This document shows positions 10,854 through 21,300 of a stretch of DNA of 64,000 nucleotides, piece by piece. Made by a program: the position numbers and the translations under genes. Below the pieces are notes generated by a model. That model was given only the letters and a program-made list of their open reading frames with translations, made no database searches and was not told the DNA's origin. Numbering within the stretch: position 1 is the stretch's first letter; the number at the start of each line of letters is the position of its first letter. The DNA comes from JAENVU01 sp963756815 (GTDB taxonomy: Bacteria > Actinomycetota > Acidimicrobiia > IMCC26256 > JAENVU01): NCBI GenBank assembly GCA_963756815.1, contig CAVWPR010000005.1, positions 448,262-512,261 on the forward strand. Direction: 5' to 3'.

Positions 10854-11975
10854 TTCTTCGGCGTGGTCGTGGTGGTCGTCGAACCCGAGGACACGCTCGC
10901 GCCCGACCCGTTCGTCGGCGACGTGATCGCGAAGCTCCCGTTCTGCGGCACCACCCAGAGGTTGATCTTGCCCGCCTCGATCGCCTTCTTGAGGACGTAG
11001 TCCTGACCCGACAGCCCGCGGCGGCGAGATCACGCACCGACTGCGCCTCGGCCTCGGACTGCTGGATCTCGTTCTGCTTGACCTCGACGAGGATCGCGGA
11101 CGTCCGCTGCTGCTGGAACGCCAACGCGACCGACTTCGGGATGGACACGGCCTTGATGATGAAGGTCGGGATCGCCGCAGACCCCGGTGCGCACGAACGC
11201 GGGCGAGCAGAAGAAGCGCGCGCCCAGCGCGGACTGCAGCCGCTGGGAGATCTTCTGCCTGCACGCGGGTCTGCAACCCGACCAGCTTGCTCGGCGCTGC
11301 CGTAGATGTCCGCGACGGCTGATCTGGCGGGTCTCCTCCTGCAGCGCGTTCTCGATCTGCTGGCGGAACGTGTCGCGGATGAGGTTGTACCAACCCTTCG
11401 ACGTGTACGCCCTGTACTTCAGTCCGAGCTGCTCGTGGAACTGGCGCAGCAGCTTCGTGTTCAGCGTGAAGTAGACGGCGACCTGGTAGGTCACCGCGAC
11501 CTTGTCCGACGGTCGGGGCGACGACCGAGTCGGGCGACTGCGTCGCGCCGACGCCCTTGGTCAGCGAGATGATGTAGTTCTGCTGGTCCGACGGGTAGAG
11601 GTACAGCGGGTCGAAGAAGCCGTTGAAGAACAGGCTCGACCCGGGCTGCACGATCCGCTGGAAGTGCGCCGACTCGAACGGCCCGCCGCCGTAGCTGATG
11701 CCGATCCGGTTCTTCGGGGTCTTCTTCAGCCCGCTCACGAATCCGGGCGCGAACAGCAGCGCCACCACCACGACACCGATGATCGCCCACCACTTCCACG
11801 ACCGGTGCTTCTTCGGGCGGAAGGACGAGAGCCGTCCGCCGCCCGATCCCGACGGACGCGACTCGCGGCCGACCATCATCGGCTCGGCGGCTCCCAACGG
11901 AGACGGCTCCTCCGAGCCGTCGAGCCTCCCCAGGCCGCTCTGCTGCTCGCCGTTACCTTCGCCGCGTTCGGCCAC
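10850..11975 (-). CDS. SPFH/Band 7 (prohibitin-like) membrane protein (frameshifted)
   Basis: A charged, Gly/Ser-rich N-terminus is followed by one transmembrane helix near residues 62-80 (WAIIGVVVVALLFAPGFV). An SPFH-type domain comes next, with IVQPGSSLFFNGFFDPLY, NYIISLTKG, VAVTYQVAVYFTLNT and SKGWYNLIRDTFRQQIENAL. A helical segment rich in Gln and Glu (QQQRTSAILVEVKQNEIQQ) is typical of the family. The tail ends in a run of Thr and PKK. Family members form membrane-associated oligomers that organise membrane domains or protect proteases. Frame changes near 11500, 11320, 11280, 11180 and 11010 are needed. The GTG start at 11975 has GGAGG about 10 bases upstream. It sits between the exporter genes and the beta-propeller gene on the same strand. 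Confidence 0.7.
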
Positions 11976-12018
11976 GGTGTGGTCGCCTCCTCATCCTCGT
12001 CGCTCGGTCGTGGGTCGA

Positions 12019-12864
12019 TCAGATCTTGATGGTGAACTCGCGCTCGCGTCGTATGAACAATCGGCCTCCGACGACGACCAGCGCGACAGCCCACAGGAAG
12101 GTCTCCGCCAGCAACACCGCGTTGGGTGTCTGGCCGGAGAAGATGGCCTGGTAGCAGGCGAACAATGGGAACAGGGGCTGCCACGCGATGAACGGCTTCA
12201 CGTTCGCGGGCAGGAGCGCCACCGGGTAGATGACCGGGGTCACGAAGAACAGGATTCGTTGCACGAAGCTCATCACGTTCCGGCCGTCCGGAACGAGCGT
12301 GACGTAGGTGGCGACGAGCAGGGCGATCCCGAGGTTCATGGTCACGTGCATCGCGAACACGATCGGCAGGAGGAAGAACCCGCGCCCGATGTTCCCGCCG
12401 ATGAGCGGGAACATCACGAACAGCACGCACGCCGAGGGCACGAAGTCCACCAGCGCCTTCCAGATCGACGTCACCGGCAGCATCGCCCGCGGGAACGACG
12501 AGTTGAGCATCAATCCCTTGCTGCGGACGATCGACCCACCGCCCTCGGACATCGCCTGCGTGCTGAGGCCGAAGAAGAAGAAGTTGGCGATGAGGATCGG
12601 CAGCCACGTCTTGCTGGAGGCACTGCTCCGCAGCGTTGCGTAGAGGAAGTAGTAGATGCCGGCCTGGAACAGCGGGTTGAGCACGCTCCAGAGGTTCCCG
12701 AGCGCGGTCTTGCTCCGCGCGGTGCGCCGGTCGGCCCGTGCGAGTTCCACCATGAAGACGCGGCGGTCCCACAACGACCGGAGGTACTCGCGGATGTCCG
12801 GCGTCGTCGCGGAGTGCGGCTCGAAGACGTACTCGACGTCGCTGTACTCGCTCACTGCCGACAT
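12019..12864 (-). CDS. wzm: ABC-2 type polysaccharide export permease (Wzm-like)
   Basis: The protein is 281 residues with about six hydrophobic segments and the ABC-2 permease layout. The first 55 residues are cytosolic and include LARADRRTARSKTALGNLW, as in TagG/Wzm-type exporters. It would form the membrane channel that moves a lipid-linked polysaccharide outward. I chose the ATG at 12864 because GGAGG lies 7 bases upstream; a GTG directly before it at 12867 is possible. The ATPase gene ends 18 bases upstream on the same strand, which is the standard arrangement for the pair. The frame is intact. The symbol is by family resemblance only. Confidence 0.85.
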   Translation of the reverse strand: MSAVSEYSDVEYVFEPHSATTPDIREYLRSLWDRRVFMVELARADRRTARSKTALGNLWSVLNPLFQAGIYYFLYATLRSSASSKTWLPILIANFFFFGLSTQAMSEGGGSIVRSKGLMLNSSFPRAMLPVTSIWKALVDFVPSACVLFVMFPLIGGNIGRGFFLLPIVFAMHVTMNLGIALLVATYVTLVPDGRNVMSFVQRILFFVTPVIYPVALLPANVKPFIAWQPLFPLFACYQAIFSGQTPNAVLLAETFLWAVALVVVGGRLFIRREREFTIKI

Positions 12865-12882
12865 CACGTCACCTCCGTCCGG

Positions 12883-13708
12883 TCAGACATCTGACATGTC
12901 GAGCGACTCGATGCGGCAGTACCGCATGTATTTGTCGACGACTTCGTCGGGGTCACCGAACTCGGCGACCTGGCCCTGGTGGAGCCAGAGCACCTCCGTC
13001 GCCATGGTCTTCACGGACGAGATCCCGTGCGTGACGATCAGGATCGTGCGGCCCTCGCCGGTGAGCTGGTGGGTGCGTTCGGCGATGTGCTCGGTGAACG
13101 CGGCATCGCCGCCGGTGAGCGCCTCGTCGATCAGCAGGATCTCCGGATCGAGGAACACCGCGACCGACGACGCCAGCCGCATCATCATCCCCGCCGAGTA
13201 CGAGTGCATCGGCAGATCGAGGTAGGACGACAGCTGCGCGAACTCGCCGATCTCGTCGGTGACCTCGGCCAGGCGCTCCGGCGAGAGCCCGCTCGCCAGT
13301 CCGCCGAGCAGGATGTTCTCCCGGCCGGTGAGGCTCGGGTTGAAGCCGAGGCCCGGCGCGAGCAGATTGATCCGGCCGCGCACCACGACCCGGCCCGCCT
13401 CGGGCGGGAGAGTGCCGAGGATGACGCGGCAGAGCGTCGACTTCCCGGCGCCGTTGCGGCCGATCACCGCGAGCACCGAGCCCTTCTTCACGTCGAAGGT
13501 CACGTCGCGCAGGGCGGGGATCAGACGTCCACCGCTGTCGCCGCGCCGGAACAACCGGCGCAGGTCGTCGCGCATGCTGTCGGTGTCGAGCCGGATGTGG
13601 TACGAGGCCGAAACGTGGTCGACCTCGATGGACGGTGGCACGTGCTCGGCGGTGGCGTCCGGCGTCTGCAGGTCGTCGTACCGCTCGGCACCGGCATCCC
13701 GGGCGCAT
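12883..13708 (-). CDS. wzt: ABC transporter ATP-binding protein for polysaccharide export (Wzt-like)
   Basis: All ATPase motifs are present: Walker A GRNGAGKST, signature YSAGMMMRLA (Ala in place of the first Gly of the common SGGQ), Walker B ILLIDEALTGGD and the switch His in IVTHGIS. SIEVDHVSASYHIR at the N-terminus and the short C-terminus fit exporters of the TagH/Wzt class. No extra C-terminal carbohydrate-binding domain is present, unlike in many Wzt proteins. With the permease downstream it would power export of the glycan. The ATG at 13708 directly follows the TAG of the upstream gene. A frame change within the first few codons (in the CCCGGG run) links it to the main frame, so the exact start is uncertain. 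Confidence 0.85.
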
Positions 13709-14173
13709 CTAGTCGCGCTCCCGCAGCGGGTCGAGGCTCTCCCTCGCCTGGGCGAGCTCGGCCCGCTCGACGACGCGGACCAGGTCCGCGACGTCCGGCT
13801 CCATGGTCGAGCACGCGCTTCTCGGTCACACGCCCGTTCGGCAGCCGCTCGGAGGCCACGCGGACCGCGATGAGCGGCGGGCGGTTCGCGTCCGCGGATC
13901 AGCGTCTGCAGCTCGTTCAGGATCCCGTTGACCTCGCGGTGGGTCATCTGGATCTGGCGGGCCGCCGCCTGGGTGTCGAGCTCCTTGCCCTCCGCCTCGG
14001 CACGGGCCACGAAGGCGAGCAGGGAACGGGTGGTCTCGTCGACCTCGTGGTAGGTCGTCGGTGAGCGAATCCTCGTCCCACGGCAGGACCGACGCCCGGG
14101 CGATCGCCCTGAGGATGAACTGCATCACGTCTTCGACGTGCTCCTCGGGAACCGGCACCATCACGTAGGGCAT
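13709..14173 (-). CDS. Small predicted winged-helix protein, PYVMVPVPEE family (frameshifted)
   Basis: This protein of about 150 residues starts MPYVMVPVPEEHVEDVMQF. After a frame change near 14058 it continues EVDETTRSLLAFVARAEAEG, then AARQIQMTHREVNGILNELQ, which reads like a helix-turn-helix. A second change near 13907 and a third near 13800 lead to a tail ending ESLDPLRERD. A paralogue with the same N-terminus and layout lies at 33540-33973. I know no named family for it. The helix-turn-helix reading suggests a regulator of the exporter or modification genes, but this is inference. It has a TAGCCT -10 and a short leader, and its stop touches the start of the ABC ATPase gene, so the genes are probably one operon. 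Confidence 0.55.
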
Positions 14174-14204
14174 CGTCGCTCCATCTCCGAATCGGGAAGC
14201 AGGA

Positions 14205-14210
14205 AGGCTA
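14205..14210 (-). promoter_or_regulatory. -10-like element (TAGCCT) upstream of the small winged-helix gene and exporter operon
   Basis: On the minus strand TAGCCT lies about 31 bases before the ATG at 14173, with a GGAG ribosome-binding site between them. It would start the transcript that reads through the small protein, the ABC exporter pair, the SPFH protein, the beta-propeller and the acyltransferase. No clear -35 hexamer is visible. Confidence 0.35.
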
Positions 14211-14273
14211 CATGACCTGTTTGTGCATGGTCCCCGCGCCCCCCGGGCGCTCTCAGCGTCGCGGAGCGTGCGG

Positions 14274-15251
14274 TCAGAACAGCTCGACGTCGCCCAGGAC
14301 GAGGTCCCAGTCGGCCGGAGCGGCGCCCGGCACGTCCCGACCGAGCCGGCGCCAGGTGAGCATCGGCCCCTGTCGGGGCAACGGGACGAAGCCCGTGCGC
14401 GCCGCTCCCCGGCCGATCCGGATCAGGTAGTCGGCACCGGCCGCTCCGGCGACCGCGCGCACGAGGGTCCGCGCCGCGTCGGCGGCCCCGGAGGGGACGA
14501 GCACCTCGCAGAGCGCGCCCTCGAGCGCCTGACCCCGGCGCCGGACCCGGAAGACCGCGAGCCCGTCCTCCGCGCGGTCCGAGACGGTGACCGCCCGGTA
14601 GCCGAGCGGCGCGTACCCGTAGCGCCAGCGCAGGAACTCGGGGGTGCGGGCGGTCCGGAGCCCGGTCGGCGGCCCGAGGGAGGCGAGCAGTGCGGTCACG
14701 CCGGGCGCGGCCAGGACCTCGGCGGCGGGGCGGCCTCCGGAGGGCGCCGCCGGCCACCGCTCGGCCGGGACGCGTGAGCGGGCCATGCGCACCACGGCAG
14801 CCGGCGACCCGAACCGGACCGAGGTCGCCAGCTTGCCCACCTCGACCCAACCCATGGTCAGGTAGCCGGGGCGGCTCCGGTCGTTCGGCGTGTTGAAGAC
14901 GAAGTCGAGGCCTTCGTCCGTGAGCTCCTCGACCGCCCGGAGCGTGAGGGCCCGGAAGATCCCCCGCCCCTGGTGGTCCGGGTGCGTCGCGGTGTCCACC
15001 GCCCGCACCGCCCGCCGCCGCGTCCCGCCCGCGTCCACGAACTCCCAGCGCAGGAAGGTTCGGAAGCCCACCACGCGGTCGCCGTCGACCGCGACGAGGC
15101 CCCTCGAACGACCGAACGGGCTCTGCTCGTGCTTCCACGCGTAGAAGCTCGCGAAGCGCTCGTCGTCACCCCACCCCAACGAGGCCGCGAGCAGCTGGAG
15201 CACCGCGGCGCGGTCGCCTTCGGTCGCGGCCCGCAGGGTGTAGTCAGCCAC
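14274..15251 (-). CDS. GNAT-family N-acetyltransferase
   Basis: This 325-residue protein has a GNAT domain in its first half. TLRAATEGDRAAVLQLLAAS is the first strand and helix, and VDTATHPDHQGRGIFRAL is the acetyl-CoA pyrophosphate-binding loop with the expected Q/R-x-x-G-x-G/A pattern. The second half (FLRWRYGYAPLGYRAV and onward) resembles the extra domain of the larger GNAT proteins found in polysaccharide loci. It likely acetylates an amino sugar or another amine; the acceptor is unknown. The GTG start at 15251 lies 9 bases after the methyltransferase stop, so it is probably in the same transcript. The frame is intact. Confidence 0.75.
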   Translation of the reverse strand: MADYTLRAATEGDRAAVLQLLAASLGWGDDERFASFYAWKHEQSPFGRSRGLVAVDGDRVVGFRTFLRWEFVDAGGTRRRAVRAVDTATHPDHQGRGIFRALTLRAVEELTDEGLDFVFNTPNDRSRPGYLTMGWVEVGKLATSVRFGSPAAVVRMARSRVPAERWPAAPSGGRPAAEVLAAPGVTALLASLGPPTGLRTARTPEFLRWRYGYAPLGYRAVTVSDRAEDGLAVFRVRRRGQALEGALCEVLVPSGAADAARTLVRAVAGAAGADYLIRIGRGAARTGFVPLPRQGPMLTWRRLGRDVPGAAPADWDLVLGDVELF

Positions 15252-15260
15252 CGGCCGGCG

Positions 15261-16068
15261 TCACCGGACGGGTGCGAGCAGCTGCAGGTGGTCGGGCGCG
15301 AGGTCGTCGAGCCGGAACTCGCGCAGGGTCGAGCTCGGCGGGCCCGCGGCGCACGGCGGCCCAATCCGGACCGATCTCGACCTCCTCCACCACGTCGCCC
15401 GAGACGGCGCGGGCGATGACCAGCTCCAGGACGAGGCGGGACATCGCGGTCGGGGGAGCGGCGCGGTCCTCGTCGATCATGCGGCGCTCGATCTCGTGCC
15501 GCATGTCGGCATCGGCCTGCAGGGTCGCGGCGAGCGCAGCGGCGAGCATGTGCTCCGAGCGCCAGTCCTCGAGCAGGTACAGCCCGCCCGGACGCAGCCG
15601 GGGGAACAACACCTCGAAGGACGCCCGTGACTCGTGGTACCGGTGCGACGCGTCGTCGACGACGAGGTCGATCGGCGCTCCCGCGAACTCCTCGGTCACG
15701 ATCGCCTCCACCCGCGCGCGGTCCGCCTGGTCCACGCCGTACCAGGGGTGCACGATGTCCTGGACCCCGCGCTCGGCGACGTACCGGTCGAGCGCCTCGA
15801 CGCGGGTGTCCGACAGCTCGATGGACACGATCCGCTCCAACCCGCCGAGCTCGCACAGCATGGCGGTGCTCCCACCCCGGCGGATGCCCAGCTCCACGAC
15901 GCGGCGCGGTGCGAGGTCGGCCCAGAGGTCGACGTAGGCCTGCAGCAGCGGGCGCAGCTTCTCGATCCCGAGGTGACCGTCCGGCACCGCGTTGAGCGGA
16001 TGCTCGTAGTGGAAGCGGACGTCACCGATCAGCATCACGTGGTCGTCGACGAACTCCGGCTCGCGCAC
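15261..16068 (-). CDS. Class I SAM-dependent methyltransferase (CmcI-like, DASH-motif)
   Basis: The core shows the SAM-binding strand RRVVELGIRRGGSTAML, the second acidic strand RIVSIELSD, the VVDDASHRYHESRASFE segment, and LFPRLRPGGLYLLEDWRSE. The same signature occurs at 21664 and 41475, so this is a paralogous set. These enzymes resemble the cephalosporin-hydroxylase-like methyltransferases of antibiotic and glycan loci and would O-methylate a sugar. I chose the GTG at 16068 (VREPEFVDD) because a TACCCT -10 ends 6 bases before it; the longer open frame to 16110 would start upstream of the promoter. One frame change near 15350 is needed for the natural C-terminus, REFRLDDLAPDHLQLLAPVR, which ends at 15261. 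Confidence 0.75.
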
Positions 16069-16074
16069 GGGCGA

Positions 16075-16080
16075 AGGGTA
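16075..16080 (-). promoter_or_regulatory. -10-like element (TACCCT), leaderless promoter of the methyltransferase gene
   Basis: TACCCT on the minus strand ends 6 bases before the GTG at 16068. It decides the start, because earlier in-frame codons would lie upstream of the transcript. Confidence 0.45.
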
Positions 16081-16147
16081 CCGTGAGACCGCCGTCGCCC
16101 CGTCGCCCACGCGTGTCGCCGTCCTCCGCCACGCGACGGTCGACGGG

Positions 16148-18290
16148 TCAGTGCCGGTGCGCCCGCGACGCCACGTGCAGCGACGCCGCGCTCGGGAGGG
16201 TGAGGACCCGCCACGTGCGACCGCCGTTCCTCGAGCGCAGCACCGACTCCTGGGCGTACGCGAACACGGTGTGGTCCGTCGCGAACGCGGACGAGAACTG
16301 AATGGGCGCCGACGTCGGCCGGTCGAAGTCCGCGATCACCAGGCCGCGGCGGGTGAGGTCTCGGCCCGTCGCGACGAACGTCCGGCCGCCGTCGCGCGAG
16401 CGGAAGAGGCCGACACCGTCGACGCTCGCGAGCACGGTGCCGTCACGCGCGAACGCAGGTGAGACCGAGACCGCGGCGACCGCGCGCAGCGGCGTGCGGG
16501 GACCGAGTCCCGTGGTGGTCCAGGTGCGGCCGCCGTCGTGGGTCACCTGCAGTCCGTGCCGCGTCCCGGCGAAGAGCGTCCCGTCGCTCGGGAAGGCGGG
16601 GGACATCGCGAGCAGCGCCATCTCGCCCGGTCCGGTCCGCGTCCAGGTGGTCCCACCGTCGGTGCTCACCATGACGCCCTGCTCGGTGCCCGCGAACATC
16701 GTGTGGTCCTGGTCGAAGTGCGGGCTCACGGCGAGCGACCGGATCCACACGCCGAGGTTCGCGGCGGTGGTCCAGCTCCCCGCGCGCCCGCCGCGTGTCG
16801 ACCGGTAGAGGTCGCCCTGCCGGGTGCCGAGGAAGATCGTGCGGTCCTTCGCGTACTGGGGCGACACCGCGATGACGAACTGGCGGAGCTCGGTCTCCGG
16901 CGGCGGGGGCGCCACGCTCACGCTGGTCCAGTGGCGGCCGCCGTCGGTCGACCGGACGAACTTCGTCCAGGTCGCGGTGAAGATCGTTCGATCACGCGCG
17001 TACTCGGGCGAGAACACGACGTTGTGCATGCGGCGCAGCGGCAGGACCTTGTTGCCCTCCGTGAGTCCGTTCTGCCGGAGACCGTCGTCCCGCGGTGAGA
17101 ACGTCCTGCCGCCGTTGTGCGAGACGAACGCGCCCTTGACGTAGGTGTTGACGACCACCGTGTGATCGGCGTGGTACGCCGGCGAGACGGCGAGGCCGAC
17201 GACGTAGTCCGCCTGGGTCTGCACCTCGGCCCAACGTGCGCCGCGGTTCTCCGACACGAACAGACCGTCGTAGCCGGCGAGGAACAGCCGCTGGCGGGAG
17301 CCGACGGGCGCGGCGGCCAGCGCGCGGTAGACGGGCGAGTGGATGGTGTCGGCCTGGGCGTCACCGGTGAGGCCGCGGTGCTGCACCGTCCAGGTCCGGC
17401 CGGCGTCGGTCGACCGGAACGCCCCGCCGTGCCACGTCGACGCCCAGACCGTGTGGTCGCGGCCGTAGTGCCGGGAGAGCAGCAGCGCGTCGACCGGTGG
17501 TCCCGCGAGCGGGCGGTCCGACGCGGGTCCACGTGTCGCCGGCGTCGGTGCTGACGAGGACCGCCCCGTACTTCGTGCCGGCGAACACGGCGCCGCCGGT
17601 GCCCGCGGCGATGGCCGTGACGCCGGCGGTGCCTGCCGGCGTGGGCCGCGCCCGGAACGTCCGCCCGTCGTCGTCGGAGACGAACATGACGCCCCGTCGC
17701 GTCGCCGGCGACGACGCGATGGTCCCGGTCGGGCAGGATACGCGAGCGCGCCCATGCCGTACATGCCGGGCACCGACGACCACGAGCGTCCGCCGTCGTC
17801 GGTCCGAGACGAGGCCGCCGAAGATGCCACCGCGGACCACCACCACGTCGGGGGAACGGGGCGAGACCGCGATGTCCGCGGTGTTGCGGCTCTCGGCGCT
17901 GTCGGTGGTCGAGCGCCAGTGCAGACCGCCGTCGTCGGACCGGTAGACGCCGGCCCCCCGGGAGGTGAGATAGACGACCCGCGGCTTCGAAGGGGCGAAG
18001 CCGAACCGCGCCATCGACACCGTGGCGTCGAGGCCCGCGAGGGTCTCCCGGAAGTGCCGGCCCCCGTCGGTCGAGCGCAGCACCCGGTTGTCCGAGATCG
18101 TGAGCACCGTCGAGTCCGACGCGAACGTGGGCGAGACCGCCACGTCCACGATCACGTCGTGGGGCGTGTGCGCGCCGGCCGGATCCACGGCCGCGAGCAA
18201 CCCCACGGTCGCGGCGACGGCGACGCCGATGCCCACGACGATGCGGGCTCCGGCGCGCCTCGGACGAGATCCGCGCGAGTTGGCCGGCAC
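16148..18290 (-). CDS. Secreted Asp-box (BNR) beta-propeller protein (frameshifted)
   Basis: A signal peptide (IVVGIGVAVAATVGLLAAVDPAGA) ends just before AHTPHDV, the same junction as in the paralogue at 8526-10853. About fourteen Asp-boxes follow, among them STDGGRHF, SDDGGLHW, STDAGRTW, SHNGGRTF, STDGGTTW and SRNGGRTW. Each is paired with a strand of the VSP.fA.DhTv type, which suits one large or two smaller beta-propellers. Unlike the paralogue it has no C-terminal membrane helix and ends SLHVASRAHRH, so it is probably released. Propellers of this kind usually bind ligands, and I see no proven catalytic residues. Frame changes near 17800, 17740 and 17520 break it. The GTG start at 18290 is supported by a TACCCT 7 bases upstream. 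Confidence 0.7.
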
Positions 18291-18297
18291 GGCCGGG

Positions 18298-18303
18298 AGG
18301 GTA
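18298..18303 (-). promoter_or_regulatory. -10-like element (TACCCT), leaderless promoter of the beta-propeller gene
   Basis: TACCCT on the minus strand ends 7 bases before the GTG at 18290. It lies in the 98-base gap between two divergent genes and faces away from the TACCTT element at 18348. Confidence 0.45.
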
Positions 18304-18347
18304 GCGGGACGGAGTCGGCGGCCGGCAGCGGCCCGTCGACGCGCTGC

Positions 18348-18353
18348 TACCTT
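18348..18353 (+). promoter_or_regulatory. -10-like element (TACCTT) for the giant methyltransferase/glycosyltransferase gene
   Basis: TACCTT is followed about 35 bases later by the ATG at 18389. The ribosome-binding site GGAGGG is at 18371-18376. Unlike many neighbours this transcript would have a normal leader. Confidence 0.4.
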
Positions 18354-18388
18354 TCCGGGTCCGCCAGCTCGGAGGGAGCAACCGCACC

Positions 18389-21300
18389 ATGTTCCCATTG
18401 TGGGACGTCGCCATCGCCCCGGTTCTGCACGCCATCCACGCGCGTCGGGTCGTCGAGATCGGCGCCCTGCGCGGCGAGACCACGGTCAAGATGCTCGACG
18501 ACCTCGGTCCCGACGCGGAGCTCCACGTCATCGACCCGGTCCCCGATTTCGACCCGGGCGAGCACGAGCGGGCCTTCCCCGGGCGGTACGTCTTCCACGA
18601 GGCGCTGAGCGTCGACGTCCTGCCGACCCTGGCGCCCATGGACGCGGCGCTCATCGACGGCGACCACAACTGGTACACCGTGTACCACGAGCTCCGGCTC
18701 CTCGCCGACGGCGCACGGCGCGCCGGCCGACCGATGCCGGTCATGGTGATGCACGACGTGCTGTGGCCGTACGGGCGTCGCGACCTCTACTACGCACCGG
18801 AGCAGATCCCGGAGGAGTTCCGGCAGCCCTACGCGCAGAAGGGCATGCGTCCCGGCGGCAAGAAGCTGCTCGAGCGGGGCGGGCTCAACCCCACGATGTG
18901 CAACGCGCTCGAGGAGGGCGGGCCGCGCAACGGCGTCATGACCGCGGTCGACGACTTCGTCGCCGAGTACGACCGGCCGCTGCGCGTCGTGGTCCTGCCG
19001 ATCTACTTCGGGCTCGCGATCGTGGTCGAGGAGGAGCGCCTGGCCGATCAGCCCGAGCTGGCGGCCGTGCTCGACCACCTCGAGGACGCGGACGGACGCC
19101 GGGAGCTGCTCGAGGTCGGGGAACAGGTGCGCCTGCGGGCGATGATGTTCCAGCACAACGTCTTCTTCCAGCGCAACCAACAGCTCGAGCGCGCGCAGCG
19201 CCGGTACCTCGACACGGTGAAGTCGTCGCTGCTCAACGAGCACTACCTCGATCACGAGGTCCGCTTCGAGCAGCTCACCGCGCACATCGATCGGGGCCGG
19301 CCGCTGGTGGCCGGCGAGCTGCGCGACCCGGTCCGCAACGACCAGGTCGCCTACCGCCGCATCGCGCACAACCGCCTCGGTCCGGGCGGCCCGGACGTCG
19401 GCGCGGCCACGAGCTTCCTGCCCTACGCCCCGATGGGGCGCGCCCAGCTCGACCACCTCGAGCGGTGCCTCGACGCGATCTGTGCCGAGCCGGTCGCCGG
19501 CGACCTCGTCGAGTGCGGCACCGGGCGGGGCGGCGCCGCGATCTTCATGCGTGCGTACCTCGACGCCCGTGAGGTCCCGGAGCGACGGGTGTTCGTGGCC
19601 GACCGGTTCCGGGCGAGCGACGAGCCGGCGTCGGCTCCGACCGTGCCCGGACGCGGGGTCGCCGGCTTCCGGGCCGACCTGAACCTCGTGCGCGACGGCT
19701 TCGAGCGCTTCGGCCTCCTCGACGACCGGGTGCGCTTCCTGCAGGGTCCGGAGGGCGCGACCCTCGGCGAGGCGGCCGAGGGTCCCGTGGCGCTGCTGCG
19801 CATCGGGCGCGAGGCCGGGTCCGAGGCGGGCCGGGTGCTGCGGTCGGTGTACGACCGGATCCCGGCGGGCGGCTACGTGATCGTCGACGACCGGCCCGAA
19901 TCCCACGGCTGGCGGGAGGTCGAGGCGTTCCGGCGCGAGCAGGGCATCACGACGCCGCTCGAGCGGGTCGACGCGTCCGCGATCGCGTGGCGGCGGGACG
20001 ACGACGCGTCGAGCGCGCCGGCCACCGCGGACGCATCCGCACCACGCGCGGCCCATCCACCGCTCGCCCCGCCCGCGCCGGCGGAGACCGTCGACCTCAC
20101 CGTCGTCGTCGTCTTCTACAACATGCGTCGGGAGGCGGCGCGGTCGCTGCACTCGCTGTCACGGGCGTACCAGGAGGGCATCGACGACCTGAGCTACGAG
20201 GTCGTCGTCGTCGAGAACGGCTCCGATCCCGACCAGCGACTCGGCGAGGAGTTCGTCCGCGGCTTCGGCCCGGAGTTCCGCTACCTCGACATCGGGCCCG
20301 ATGCCGACGCCTCGCCGGTCCCGGCCCTCAACCTCGGCATCCGCGCCGGGCGCGGCCGCGCGTTCGCGTTGATGATCGACGGCGCGCACGTGCTGACGCC
20401 GGGCGTCCTGCACTTCGGGCTCGCAGGCCTCGCCACCTACGCGCCGGCGATCGTCGCGACCCAGCAGTGGTACGTGGGGCCGGGCCAGCAGGGCGACGCG
20501 ATGAACGCTGGCTACGACCAGGAGTACGAGGACCGACTCTTCGAGTCCATCCGCTGGCCCAGCGCCGGACACCGCCTCTTCGAGATCGGTCACTTCGTGG
20601 GCGACCGCGACTGGCTCGACGGCGTGTGGGAGAGCAACTGCATGTTCGTCCCGCGGGCCCAGCTGGAGCAGGTCGGCTGCTTCGACGAGAGCTTCGACAT
20701 GCCCGGCGGCGGCTACGCCAACCTCGAGCTCTACGAACGCCTCGGATCGGCGCCCGACGTCACCGTCTGCACCATCCTCGGTGAGGGGTCGTTCCACCAG
20801 GTGCACGGCGGCACCACCACCAACCAGGTCGACGCGGCCGAGCGTCGGTCGCGGGTGTTCGGGTACAGCCAGCACTACGCCGAGCTGCGCGGGCGACCGT
20901 TCAAGGGTCCCGGCAAGCCGATCCACTTCGTCGGTCGGCTCCCGAACCAGGCGTCGCGTCGGTCCAAGCCGCGGCGCATGTCCACCGAGAAGTTCGCCGA
21001 GAGCGCCCGCGCGTCCGACGACGGATTCCCGTCCGCACCCACGCCGGTCCCCGAGGAGCTGGCCGAGGCGTTCACCGAGGCGGTCTGGCGCAGCCTCCCG
21101 TGGACCACCACCAGCTGGTTGGGACGGCGCGTGACGTCGGCGCCCACGGACCTGCTCGCGTACCAGCAGATCATCGCCGAGGCCCGTCCCGAGTGGATCG
21201 TCGAGACCGGCACGGGCGACGGTGGGCGCGCGCTCTTCCTCGCCTCGATCTGCGAGCTGGTGGGCCACGGCCAGGTGATCTCGATCGCCGACGCGCCGGT

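Noticed and set aside
18347..20152. 601-codon minus-strand open frame
   Set aside because: It is antisense to the intact giant methyltransferase gene and has no recognisable motif.
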